DNA of 64,000 nucleotides from CBDCUW01 sp965222745 (GCA_965222745.1 CBDCUW010000003.1:682001-746000); one strand, 5' to 3'. Counted from the first letter of the stretch, positions 45,350-54,412 are shown. Numbers and translations: made by a program. Notes: a model not told the origin generated them from the letters alone.

Positions 45350-47605
45350 ATGAAAGCGTCTTTCCCTACAACCAGTTTGGCCCTCTGCCTACTGGCGATT
45401 GGCCCGCTGCCGGCTGTCGCGGACGAGGAAGCTTCCGCCCCTCCCCCACCACTCAGCACCGAGGAACTGATCGCGCAGGTCAAGCGATCGGTGGCGACCA
45501 TCCGAGTGGGCGGCCGGGACGGCGATCCCATCGGAGTGGGAACGGGATTCGTCATCGACCCAGGCGGCCTGATCGCTACCAATCTGCACGTCATTGACGA
45601 AGGGCGTCCGTTCACCGTCGAAATGTCTGGCGGCCGAACGCTTTCGGTGTTGTCGATCGAAGCGTCGGATCGAGCCAGCGATCTGGCGCTGGTCCGAGTC
45701 GATGTCAAGGAACAGCCGCTACCTGCCCTGACGCTTGCCCAAACCGAACAGCCGCCGCAGGGACTGCGAGTTCTGGCGCTGGGCAACCCGCTGGGCCTGC
45801 GGGGCAGCGTCGTGGAAGGGATCGTATCGGCGGTTCGCGAGGTCGACGGGCACAAGCTGATTCAACTCGCGATGCCGATCGAAACGGGAAACAGCGGCGG
45901 CCCGGTCGTTGACGGGCAAGGTCGGGTCCACGGCATCGTCAATATGAAATCGGCGGTCGACGACAACCTTGGTTTCGCCATTCCCATCGGACGGCTTCAG
46001 CCGCTGCGAGACAAGCCGAATCCCGTCACTTACGATCGCTGGGTGTTGCTGGGACGAATCAACACCCAAAACTGGACACCGCTGTTTGGGGCCAAATGGC
46101 AACAACGGGGCGGAACGATTTCCGCCCGGGGGCTGGGCCGAGGTTTTGGCGGCCGCTCGCTTTGTTTGTCGACCCAGGACACACCGCCGGTTCCCTACGA
46201 CGTGGAAGTGATGGTGAAACTGGACGACGAATCGGGGGCCGCCGGTTTAGCGTTCTGCAGTGACGGCGGCGATCGGCACTACGGTTTTTATCCCAGCAAC
46301 GGCAGGTTGCGACTGACCTGCTTCAAAGGACCGACCGTTTACTCTTGGCAAGTGCTGAACGATGAAGGTTCGAAGCACTACCTACCCGGACAATGGAATC
46401 GCCTGCGAGTCCGCGTTCAAGAAGATCGCTTCCTCTGTTTCGTCAACGAACAACTGGTACTCGATTCACCCGACAGGCAATTGACCGCAGGAAAAATCGG
46501 CCTGGTTAAATTTCGCAATACCAATCCCGACTTCAAAGGCTTTCGGGTCGGCAAAGATCTTGAAGCGGAGTCGCTGTCGGAGTTCGCTGAAAACTGGTTG
46601 GCCGATTGGGACCGGCAGCCGGCGCAAAACCGACCGGTCAGCAGCGACGAAATCGAGCGGCTGAGTGAAAGCAGTGAGGCCGCATCGCGTGAAATTTTGC
46701 GACGGGCCATGAAGCTGGAACAACAAGCCCAGCGGATGAGAAAATTGGCCGCCGATGTCCAGCTCGCCCCGACGCTCGGCAAACTGCGAGAACTCTTTGC
46801 CCAGTCCCGCAAAGACGAAGATTCCGACGCTAACCCAAACGACAATTCATTGTTGATCGGCGCACTGTTGATCGCGGCGCTGGATGATACCGACGTGGAC
46901 GTCGAAGCCTACTCGGAGCGAGTCGATGCAATGGCCGCCGAGATTCAGCAGCGGTTGAAAGAGAAAACCAAACCGGCCGGTCGTCTTGCCGCACTCGACA
47001 ATTACCTGTTCAAGGAAAACGGTTTTCACGGAGGACGGGTGGAGTACTATCATCCCGCCAACAGCCACTTGAATCGTGTCATCGACGAACGCGAAGGATT
47101 GCCGATCACTTTGTCGATCTTGTACATGGAGCTAGGACGCAGGATCGGATTGAATATCGACGGAATCGGTCTGCCCGGACACTTCGTCGTCGCTCACGTC
47201 GTCGACGGGAAAGATGATGCCGAGACCACTCAGCTGATCGACGTCTTCGACGGAGGCACTCGATTGTCGCGTCGTGACGCCGCGGCGATTGTCGGCCGAC
47301 GGCTGACCGAGGAAGATCTCCGCCCCCAAACCACGCCGGAAATACTCACACGAGTCCTTCGCAATTTGATCGGCGTTGCCAGTAGCAATCGTGACAGCGA
47401 GGCGTTACGAAGATACTGCGAAGCGCTGGTGGCGGTGGAACCCAGTTCGGTCGAATTTCGATGGATGCGAGCTCAAATCCGGGCGTTGACCGACCGCAAC
47501 ACCGCGGCCATCGAAGATCTCGATTGGTTGCTAGAAAAAGACCCGCCCGGATTCAGCCGCCCATCGGCCCAAAGAATGCGAGACACATTGCTGCAGCAAG
47601 AGTAG
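45350..47605 (+). CDS. exported HtrA-like protease fused to LamG-like and SirB1 domains
   Basis: ATG 45350 starts a 751-residue protein with a signal peptide (SLALCLLAIGPLPAVADEE); the longer reading adds nothing. Residues ~38-215 are a trypsin-like protease of the HtrA kind with H80 (ATNLHVID), D111 (ASDLALV) and S182 (GNSGGPVVDG). Residues ~235-410 resemble a concanavalin/LamG-like module (GLAFCSDGGDRHYGFYPSNG). Residues ~500-751 match SirB1/transglutaminase-like proteins (ALDNYLFKENGFHGGRVEYY, LNRVIDEREGLPITLSILYM, GIGLPGHFVVAH). No PDZ domain is seen. A periplasmic quality-control role is plausible; the three-part fusion is unusual. Confidence 0.85.
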   Translation: MKASFPTTSLALCLLAIGPLPAVADEEASAPPPPLSTEELIAQVKRSVATIRVGGRDGDPIGVGTGFVIDPGGLIATNLHVIDEGRPFTVEMSGGRTLSVLSIEASDRASDLALVRVDVKEQPLPALTLAQTEQPPQGLRVLALGNPLGLRGSVVEGIVSAVREVDGHKLIQLAMPIETGNSGGPVVDGQGRVHGIVNMKSAVDDNLGFAIPIGRLQPLRDKPNPVTYDRWVLLGRINTQNWTPLFGAKWQQRGGTISARGLGRGFGGRSLCLSTQDTPPVPYDVEVMVKLDDESGAAGLAFCSDGGDRHYGFYPSNGRLRLTCFKGPTVYSWQVLNDEGSKHYLPGQWNRLRVRVQEDRFLCFVNEQLVLDSPDRQLTAGKIGLVKFRNTNPDFKGFRVGKDLEAESLSEFAENWLADWDRQPAQNRPVSSDEIERLSESSEAASREILRRAMKLEQQAQRMRKLAADVQLAPTLGKLRELFAQSRKDEDSDANPNDNSLLIGALLIAALDDTDVDVEAYSERVDAMAAEIQQRLKEKTKPAGRLAALDNYLFKENGFHGGRVEYYHPANSHLNRVIDEREGLPITLSILYMELGRRIGLNIDGIGLPGHFVVAHVVDGKDDAETTQLIDVFDGGTRLSRRDAAAIVGRRLTEEDLRPQTTPEILTRVLRNLIGVASSNRDSEALRRYCEALVAVEPSSVEFRWMRAQIRALTDRNTAAIEDLDWLLEKDPPGFSRPSAQRMRDTLLQQE

Positions 47606-47606
47606 T

Positions 47607-47734
47607 GTAGGCCGACTTGTCCCAAGTCGGCGATCCGATACCGTCGGCGACTTCTCCGAAGTCGCTACGCGCATGGCAAGCCGGTTCGGAGAACCGGCCG
47701 ACAGTGCTCGCCGACTTGGGACAAGTCGGCCTAC
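47607..47734. repeat. composite palindromic repeat cluster
   Basis: GTAGGCCGACTTGTCCC at 47607 and its inverted copy ending CGGCCTAC at 47734 enclose two other hairpins: GCGACTTCTCCGAAGTCGC (~47649-47667) and GCCGGTTCGGAGAACCGGC (~47681-47699). All three hairpin families of the window thus occur nested in 128 bases, between the SirB1-fusion stop and the next start. Confidence 0.9.
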
Positions 47735-47746
47735 TACGAAACTTTG

Positions 47747-48748
47747 ATGCTCGTCACCCCCAAGCACAATCATCGAAACAAAGTGGTCGCCGCGGTGGCA
47801 GGCGGGCTGGTCACTGCCTCGTCGATCGCGATCGGTTTTTCCAAGCCGATCGTGTTGGTTCTGGCGCCTTTGGGATTGTTTGTCTATTGGTGGCTTCGCC
47901 GCCGCTGCATTCGCCGCATGCAGGTGATGCGGATGCCGTTTCCCGATCAGTGGGAACAGGCGCTCCTTACTCACGTCGAATTCTTTCGGGCGCTCGACGC
48001 CGATGGCAAAACGCGGTTTCGTCAGCTGGTCAAAATCTTCCTCGATGAAACTCCCATCACCGGCATTCGCACCGACGTCGATGAACTGACTCGTTCGCTG
48101 GTGGCTGCCAGCGCGGTGATTCCCGTGTTCGGTTTCGAGGATTGGGAATACTCCGGACTCGGCGAAGTGCTGATCTATCCGAGTGCATTCGGATCGGATT
48201 ATCAAACCGGTGATAGCGCTGACCGAAACACGTTGGGCATGATCGGCGTGAACCACCTGAGCGGTGTGATGATTTTGTCGAAGCCCGATCTGATCAGCGG
48301 TTTTGCCAATCCGGGTGACAAACGCAATGTCGGTATCCACGAGTTCGCGCACCTGGTGGACAAAGCAGACGGATCGGTCGATGGCATCCCCAGCGGAATT
48401 CCCGCCGACACGGTACTTCCCTGGATCGATTGGGTCGGCAAAGAACTGGTGGAGAACTACGACGGCAGCCATCACATCGACGGCTACGCTTACACCAACG
48501 AAGCAGAGTACTTCGCGGTGTTGTCGGAGTATTTTTTCGAGGAACCGGAAACGCTCCAGCGCAAAAACCCGCAGCTCTACGCGATGTTGCAATCGATGTA
48601 TCGCCAGGACACCAAGAGCTTTCTTGCCGGCGCATTCCAGCGGCGCCCCAGAAGAATCGGACGGAACGCTCCCTGTCCCTGCGGCAGCGAAAAAAAATTC
48701 AAAAAGTGCTGCGGATCCAAAAGAAAACGGGGCCTACCCAAACACTAA
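47747..48748 (+). CDS. MtfA-like zinc peptidase with SEC-C tail
   Basis: ATG 47747 (a TTG just before it is an alternative) gives 333 residues. Two hydrophobic stretches near the start (VVAAVAGGLVTASSIAIGF and PIVLVLAPLGLFVYWWL) anchor it in the membrane. The MtfA/M90 peptidase part has VGIHEFAHLVDKADGSVDGI with the HExxH zinc motif, and YTNEAEYFAVLSEYFFEEPE with the downstream Glu. The C-terminus is a SEC-C zinc motif (RNAPCPCGSEKKFKKCCGS) as on SecA, which can bind ribosomes or SecB. MtfA acts on the Mlc repressor in enterobacteria; here the anchor and SEC-C tail point to another setting. Confidence 0.87.
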   Translation: MLVTPKHNHRNKVVAAVAGGLVTASSIAIGFSKPIVLVLAPLGLFVYWWLRRRCIRRMQVMRMPFPDQWEQALLTHVEFFRALDADGKTRFRQLVKIFLDETPITGIRTDVDELTRSLVAASAVIPVFGFEDWEYSGLGEVLIYPSAFGSDYQTGDSADRNTLGMIGVNHLSGVMILSKPDLISGFANPGDKRNVGIHEFAHLVDKADGSVDGIPSGIPADTVLPWIDWVGKELVENYDGSHHIDGYAYTNEAEYFAVLSEYFFEEPETLQRKNPQLYAMLQSMYRQDTKSFLAGAFQRRPRRIGRNAPCPCGSEKKFKKCCGSKRKRGLPKH

Positions 48749-48848
48749 ACCCCACACCCACTCCCACACCCACTCCTCACTCACTCCCCTTCTCCCCCAC
48801 TCCCCTTCTCCCCCACTCCTTTTCTCCCCCTCTCTTCCTCCCCCAAAG
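48749..48848 (+). other. long polypyrimidine tract
   Basis: About 100 bases of almost pure C/T with scattered A (ACCCACTCC and CCCCTTCTCCCC units) right after the peptidase stop. The complementary strand is purine-rich, so triplex-type DNA is possible. No gene. The remaining ~130 bases to the next start show nothing clear. Confidence 0.6.
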
Positions 48849-48977
48849 ACAGGCCGCCGAGTCCGTGTACAATGGTCCCCAGCGGCAACGCTCTCCCTCC
48901 TGGATCGGCTCTCGATTCTCCCAGCGAACCGAATGTACTTCGGGCAACCACCAGAACCTAATCAAAGGCCAATGTTG

Positions 48978-51900
48978 ATGAACCTGTACACGCGTTTTCG
49001 TCTTTTCGCGGCTTCGCTTCCCCTGTTGGCGGCGGCATCGATCGCAACCGTCGCGTCTGCTGATTCACACGTCTTGCAGTTCGCCCCTGCCGGCGGAGGC
49101 GACGCGAAGCATGTCGTGCTGGTAGCCGGTGACGAGGAGTACCGCACGGAAGAAACGATGCCGATGCTGGGAAAAATCCTGAGCCAGAAGCACGGCTTTC
49201 GCTGCACCGTCATCTTTTCGCACTCCGAAGACGGTTCCTACATCGATCCCAACAACCAACAGGGGCTGCGCGGATTGAAAACGCTCGATGACGCCGACCT
49301 GATGATCATTGGCACGCGATTCCGCCGGCCGAACGAACAGGAAGCGTCTCATGTCACGAAGTTTCTGGATGCGGGAAAACCGATCATCGGTATTCGCACT
49401 TCCACGCACGCCTTCAACGGCGACGGTAGCTTCGGCGACAAGATTCCGTTTAGCCAGTTTGGCCGCCAGGTGCTTGGCGAGCAGTGGGTGAGCCACCATG
49501 GCGGGCACAAACGCCAAGGTGCCCGAGGGGTGATCGAACCGGGCAAAGATGGCCATCCCATTTTGAATTCCGTCACCGACGTCTTTGGGCCGAGCGACGT
49601 TTACGGTGTGATTCATTTGACCGACGCCGACAACATTCTGATGCGCGCGGCCGTGACCGAATCACTGGATCCGAAATCGAAAAACATCGAGGGAGAAAAG
49701 AATGATCCGATGCAACCGTTCGCCTGGTTGCATCCTTACATTTCTTCCGCCGGCACCAAAGGGACTTCGTTTTGTACCACCGGTGGCGCTTCAGTCGACT
49801 TGCTCAACGAAGACTTGCGTCGCATGATCGTCAACGCCGCCTATCACTTGACTGGCCGCAACGTGCCGGAGAAAGCCGACGTCGATTTCGTCGATCCGTT
49901 CTATCCGAGTTTCTATGGTTTCATTCGCGACAAGGACTACTGGAGAGAAGCCGACATGCAGCCGGCCGACTACGGTCTGGGCAAAACTCCGTCGCTTCCC
50001 GATCCGCCCGGAACTCCCGTCTGGAATTTTCGCCCCGTCAAGGAAGCCGAGAAGCCCGATGCTGCCAGCGGTCCGCTGAAGCTGCGAAAAGGGCATCGCA
50101 TCGTCGCGGTCGGAAATTCGCTGGCCGAACGAATGAACCTGTTCGGCCATTTCGAGACGCTGCTGCATACGCGGTTTCCGGAAAAGGAGCTCGTGTTTCG
50201 CAACTTCGGTTGGCCCGCGGACGAAGTCGGCAACCAGCAACGTCCCAGCAGTTACACGACCATCGACGATCCGCTGGAGGCGTTCGGTCCGGAGCTCTTT
50301 TTCTGCTTCTTTGGCTTCAATGAATCGTTTGCTGGTGATGACTCGGCGAATCTGCAGGATTTCATCGGCAGCTATCGCGACTACATCTCGCAGATGACCG
50401 AGCGGTTTACTAAGGAGGGTCGCAAGCCGACGTTCGTGCTGATCAGCCCCACGGCGTTCGAGGCAACGGGACATCCGTTGCAACCTGCGGGTGTCGAAGA
50501 GAACAAGCGATTGAAAGCCTACGCCAAGGCAATTGAAAAACTTGCCCGAACCGACGGCCATCGCTTCGTCGATCTGTTTGCCGAATCAGCAAAACAGTTC
50601 GCGGCGCAGCCGGGAAACCAGTACACCATCAACGGGGCTCACATGAACGAGCGTGGCGACGCCGTGGTCGGCCAGTTGCTCGATTCGCAACTTTTTGATG
50701 GTGAACACCCGCTGGGCGTTCATGCTTCCCAATTCCATCGCGCCCGACATTGGGTCAACGACAAATCCTGGTTCCACTTGCAAGACTACCGCATGCTCAA
50801 CGGCTGGTACGTCTACGGAGGCAGGCGTACTTGGGATACTGAAACCTTTCCGACCGAATATCGAAAGATCCGCAACATCGTCTCGGTGCGAGACCAATAC
50901 ATCTGGGACCTTGCCGCCGGCCGCGACGTTCCTGACCAGCCGGACGATTCGGACACCGGCGAAGTGTTTGAACCGGCCACGATGTTTGGAACTCGCGATG
51001 ACAACTTTCGCAAGATGCGCGAACCGAAAGAGCTGAAGTATCCGACTCCCGAAGAATCGATCGCGATGATGAAGGTGCCGGATGGTTTTCAAGTCGAACT
51101 CTTCGCGTCCGAACGGGAGTTTCCGGAACTTGCCAATCCCAATCAAATCGCGTTCGACAATCGCGGACGGCTGTGGGTTTCCTGCATGGCCAACTACCCG
51201 CAGTGGCAACCCGGTTCGGCCAAACCGAGCGACCGGTTATTGATCTTGGAAGACACCGACGGCGACGGCAAGGCCGACAAGTGCACTCCGTTTTACGACA
51301 AGCTGATTTGCCCAACCGGATTCGAGTTTTGGAACGGCGGCGTGTTGGTTGTCGACGAACCTCGAATCCTGTTCATCAAGGACACTGACGGCGACGACCG
51401 CGCCGATCATGTCGAACAGATCATTGATGGAATCGCCACCGATGACACGCATCACACCGTGGGAGCGTGGGAGTTTTCGCACGGCGGGCGGCTTCACATG
51501 TTGGAAGGGATCGCCTTATCGACCACGATGGAAACTCCCTGGGGGCCGTTTCGTAACAAGGGAACCGGCGGCGGCTACATTTTCGATCCGCATGCTTTGA
51601 AATTCGAACACTATCGTACGCCCGGTTACGGAAACCCCTGGTGCCTGGTTTTTGATTCGTGGGGCAACGGAATCGTCGGTGACGGCACCAATGCCAAACA
51701 ACATTGGGTCAGCCCGCTATCCGGATTGGAAGTCGCCACACGGCGAACGATGAATCCGGTTTTCGACAACGAAGGGATGCGTCCGGCGGTCGGAAATGAG
51801 TTTTTGTTGTCGCGTCATCTTCCCGACGAAGTGCAAGGCCAGTTCATCTATGCCTGCGTGATCAACATGCACGGGTTGCCCCGATTCAACCTTCGTGACG

Positions 51901-53717
51901 AGGCGGACGGCGCGGGATTCGAGGGCGAACGAATTGAGGACTTACTCGATTCGACCGACATGATTTTTCGACCGGTCGACCCCAAAGTCGGTCCCGACGG
52001 AGCGATCTGGTTCGGGGATTGGTGCAACGCGCTGATCGGCCACATGCAGTATTCCCAACGCGACCCCAATCGTGACCACAAGCACGGCCGCGTCTACCGG
52101 TTAGTCTACAAAAACAAGGAACTGTTGAAACCGATCACGCAAGCCGACAAGTCGGCCGGGCAGCTGCTGGAACAGTTGAAAACCTACGAGCTTCGTACTC
52201 GTTACCGCGTTCGCCGCGAACTTCGCGATCGGAACAAGGAGGAGGTTTTCGCGGCGATCGATGGGTGGATCGACGGTGTGGACGACCCGATGCAGCTATG
52301 CGAAGCGATGTGGATTCAGGAGAGTTTCCGCGACGTCGACAGCAAACTGCTCGACAAGATCCTTGCCTCCGGCGAGTATCGTGCCCGCGCCGCGGCCGTT
52401 CACACGATCACCAACGAACGGGATCGGCAAAGTGATTTCAAGGCCAGGCTGGCGGCGGCCATCGAAGATCCACATCCGCGAGTACGATTGGAAGCGGTAC
52501 GCGGAGCAAGTTTTTTGAAGTCTGACGATGCGACTGAATTGGCTCTTCGTGTCGTGAATCTGCCGACAGATTATTGGATCGAGTACACGTTGGAACATAC
52601 CCTGCACGCGCTAAAGCCGCAGTGGGAATCGGCCGATCCGGAAGTGTTGCTAGCCCGGTCGACCGATGCGGCCAAGAACCATTTGCTGCGTCACCGGCGG
52701 ATGACCGGACCTGGCGGTGCGGCGGTCAAGCCGCTGGAGGTGGCCGAGGATGTCGATGCGCCCGACAATCAGCGTTTGGCGGCGGTTCGACAACTGTTGA
52801 AGATCAAGGGCGGAAAACATCAACGCGGCGCGGCGGTATTCAAGCAGGTCTGTTCGGCATGCCACATGGTCGGAGATCTCGGTAAGAAATTCGGTCCCGA
52901 TTTGACCGATGTCGCCGGCCGGATGAAAAAAGAAGAGATCGTTCGTAGCGTGCTGATGCCGAACGAAAAGATCTCCAAGGGATTTGAAACGATCTCGATT
53001 TTGGATTTCGACGGAGTCGTTCACAACGGATTCGTGTTGAAAGAAACCGACGAGATGATTTCGCTGGGCATCGCTAACGGAAAGCAAGTCGATATTTTGA
53101 AAGACGACATCGAATTGCGCAAGGACATCAAAGCCAGTTCGATGCCCGAGGGACTGATCAAGCAGATCGCTCCCATCGAATTCTTGGATCTGATTGCGTT
53201 CCTGGAACGTCAAAAAGCAATTTCGATGAAAGTGCGCTCCGATGGATGGATCACGGCAAGAACGAAGACCAAGCCGGTGCTTCGACGGCATAAAGGCTTC
53301 GAAGAAATTTCGCGTGACGCAGCCATCCAACTGGGCCCCACGATGACCAATTCGTCGTGGCACGATCGAGTTCATTTGTTGTTGACCGATACCGAGTCGG
53401 ACGGTCTGGATTTTGTGTTCCACTCTGCCCACGACGCAGAAAACCCGGCGATCACGATTCAGTTGGCACAAGAATCGGAGCTGCGTCACATCTGGCTACA
53501 AAACCGGCTGGCGTCGCAGTTCCACTCGCGCGCCCAGGGACTCACGATCTGGGCCAGCAAGGATGGCCAGGAGTTCAAAAAGGTTTGGACGGCGGAGAAA
53601 CCGCAGGGAGAATGGATGGTTGGTTTGCCAGAGGGGACCCGAGCGAAATTCCTCCGAGTCGGGCTCGACGGCAATGGCACGTTTCATCTCAATCGAATTG
53701 CGGTTTACGGTCGCTAG
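48978..53717 (+). CDS. exported ThuA/SGNH/PVC-type dehydrogenase/cytochrome c fusion
   Basis: ATG 48978, with AAAGG nine bases before it, gives 1579 residues and a signal peptide (LFAASLPLLAAASIATVASA). Order: ThuA-like amidotransferase fold (~40-330, KHVVLVAGDEEYRTEETMP); SGNH hydrolase (~375-580, VAVGNSLAERMNLFG, FFGFNESFAGDD, INGAHMNERGDAVV with the expected Ser, Asn and His); PVC-type dehydrogenase beta-propeller (~690-1050, DGFQVELFASEREFPELANP); helical repeats; haem domain with CSACH in FKQVCSACHMVGDLGKKFGP (~1290); and a discoidin-like end (IWASKDGQEFKKVW). Probably oxidises or deacetylates a complex glycan at the cell surface. Substrate unknown. Confidence 0.9.
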   Translation: MNLYTRFRLFAASLPLLAAASIATVASADSHVLQFAPAGGGDAKHVVLVAGDEEYRTEETMPMLGKILSQKHGFRCTVIFSHSEDGSYIDPNNQQGLRGLKTLDDADLMIIGTRFRRPNEQEASHVTKFLDAGKPIIGIRTSTHAFNGDGSFGDKIPFSQFGRQVLGEQWVSHHGGHKRQGARGVIEPGKDGHPILNSVTDVFGPSDVYGVIHLTDADNILMRAAVTESLDPKSKNIEGEKNDPMQPFAWLHPYISSAGTKGTSFCTTGGASVDLLNEDLRRMIVNAAYHLTGRNVPEKADVDFVDPFYPSFYGFIRDKDYWREADMQPADYGLGKTPSLPDPPGTPVWNFRPVKEAEKPDAASGPLKLRKGHRIVAVGNSLAERMNLFGHFETLLHTRFPEKELVFRNFGWPADEVGNQQRPSSYTTIDDPLEAFGPELFFCFFGFNESFAGDDSANLQDFIGSYRDYISQMTERFTKEGRKPTFVLISPTAFEATGHPLQPAGVEENKRLKAYAKAIEKLARTDGHRFVDLFAESAKQFAAQPGNQYTINGAHMNERGDAVVGQLLDSQLFDGEHPLGVHASQFHRARHWVNDKSWFHLQDYRMLNGWYVYGGRRTWDTETFPTEYRKIRNIVSVRDQYIWDLAAGRDVPDQPDDSDTGEVFEPATMFGTRDDNFRKMREPKELKYPTPEESIAMMKVPDGFQVELFASEREFPELANPNQIAFDNRGRLWVSCMANYPQWQPGSAKPSDRLLILEDTDGDGKADKCTPFYDKLICPTGFEFWNGGVLVVDEPRILFIKDTDGDDRADHVEQIIDGIATDDTHHTVGAWEFSHGGRLHMLEGIALSTTMETPWGPFRNKGTGGGYIFDPHALKFEHYRTPGYGNPWCLVFDSWGNGIVGDGTNAKQHWVSPLSGLEVATRRTMNPVFDNEGMRPAVGNEFLLSRHLPDEVQGQFIYACVINMHGLPRFNLRDEADGAGFEGERIEDLLDSTDMIFRPVDPKVGPDGAIWFGDWCNALIGHMQYSQRDPNRDHKHGRVYRLVYKNKELLKPITQADKSAGQLLEQLKTYELRTRYRVRRELRDRNKEEVFAAIDGWIDGVDDPMQLCEAMWIQESFRDVDSKLLDKILASGEYRARAAAVHTITNERDRQSDFKARLAAAIEDPHPRVRLEAVRGASFLKSDDATELALRVVNLPTDYWIEYTLEHTLHALKPQWESADPEVLLARSTDAAKNHLLRHRRMTGPGGAAVKPLEVAEDVDAPDNQRLAAVRQLLKIKGGKHQRGAAVFKQVCSACHMVGDLGKKFGPDLTDVAGRMKKEEIVRSVLMPNEKISKGFETISILDFDGVVHNGFVLKETDEMISLGIANGKQVDILKDDIELRKDIKASSMPEGLIKQIAPIEFLDLIAFLERQKAISMKVRSDGWITARTKTKPVLRRHKGFEEISRDAAIQLGPTMTNSSWHDRVHLLLTDTESDGLDFVFHSAHDAENPAITIQLAQESELRHIWLQNRLASQFHSRAQGLTIWASKDGQEFKKVWTAEKPQGEWMVGLPEGTRAKFLRVGLDGNGTFHLNRIAVYGR

Positions 53718-53856
53718 GAGACGCAACTCAGTCTGGCAAATCGGTGTCAGAACCACGAAAATAGGGGCCAAGTGAACCTTTCGCAGAATCGGCTCGTCCG
53801 CTACTCTGTGCAAACGACGTGATCAGTGGATCGTCAAATGGAGGATCCACGCAAAG

Positions 53857-53930
53857 CGGGGCGTGGCGCAGTCTGGCAGCGCGTCTGGTTTGGGACCAGA
53901 AGGTCGCAGGTTCGAATCCTGTCGCCCCGA
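53857..53930 (+). tRNA. tRNA-Pro (anticodon UGG)
   Basis: A full cloverleaf can be drawn: acceptor CGGGGCG (53857-53863) / CGCCCCG (53923-53929), D arm GCGC...GCGC, anticodon stem TCTGG/CCAGA around loop TTTGGGA with anticodon TGG, and T arm CGCAGGTTCGAATCCTGTC. The discriminator is A and CCA is not encoded. A T-run follows directly. The 3' part is overlapped by the reading frame of the recombinase remnant. Confidence 0.95.
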
Positions 53931-53944
53931 CTTTTTTCAGAAAC

Positions 53945-53980
53945 AAGCCCTTCGGCGAGTACGTCGAAGGGCTTTCTTAG
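53945..53980 (+). terminator. terminator after tRNA-Pro, coding on the other strand
   Basis: A perfect 10-base stem AAGCCCTTCG (53945-53954) / CGAAGGGCTT (53965-53974) is followed by TCTT. On the minus strand the same bases encode KPFDVLAEGL near the end of the recombinase remnant. Confidence 0.65.
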
Positions 53981-54412
53981 TTCTACGCAAAGACTTGCGT
54001 CTTCCAGGGTCAGGTTCAAACAGGTGATTTCGAGGATTTTCCGTTTGACCGTGTAGTCGGCGGTAAGCCATTTGTCCGTAAGGCTTTGCGAGAGTTCAAA
54101 CACTTTGACCGCCAAGTCAGCGATTTCGTGGTGTGTGCGGTCGGTGATTTCGAGTTTGAGCTTCAGGTCGGCCTCACGGTCTCGCAGTTCTCGTTGCTTT
54201 CTTGCGAAGGTCTGTTCGTCAACCTCATCTTCTATGCGGAGGTTGAGAAGGCGGTCTTGTTTGTCGATGACTTTGGTGAGTTGTCGCTGTTCGCCGGTGA
54301 TGTAGTGGCCGCAGCGGGCACACCGAATGAGGCTTCCGGCATAGGTGAATTCATGAGAACGATAGACAAGAGTGCCTTGCCAAGCGATGGTCTCGATGGA
54401 TTTTTCTTCGTT

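Larger units (their letters stand above)
53834..54400 (-). pseudogene. serine site-specific recombinase remnant ending in tRNA-Pro
   Basis: Only the C-terminal third of a large serine recombinase remains. It starts within the zinc-ribbon part (FTYAGSLIRCARCGHYITGE), then jumps to the coiled coil (RQLTKVIDKQDRLLNLRIED), so the rest of the ribbon is deleted, and continues to LRKPFDVLAEGLVSEKSRGD. From there the frame runs through the tRNA (RIRTCDLLVPNQTR) and stops at 53834. The catalytic N-terminal domain is absent, so it cannot recombine DNA. Chimeric sequence fills the first ~25 residues of the reading frame. The overlap with the tRNA marks the likely attachment site. Confidence 0.75.

Noticed and set aside
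48303..48977. Upstream in-frame extension of the five-domain fusion protein
   Set aside because: It reads through the peptidase gene in another frame and through the pyrimidine tract, whereas ATG 48978 has a ribosome site and a signal peptide.
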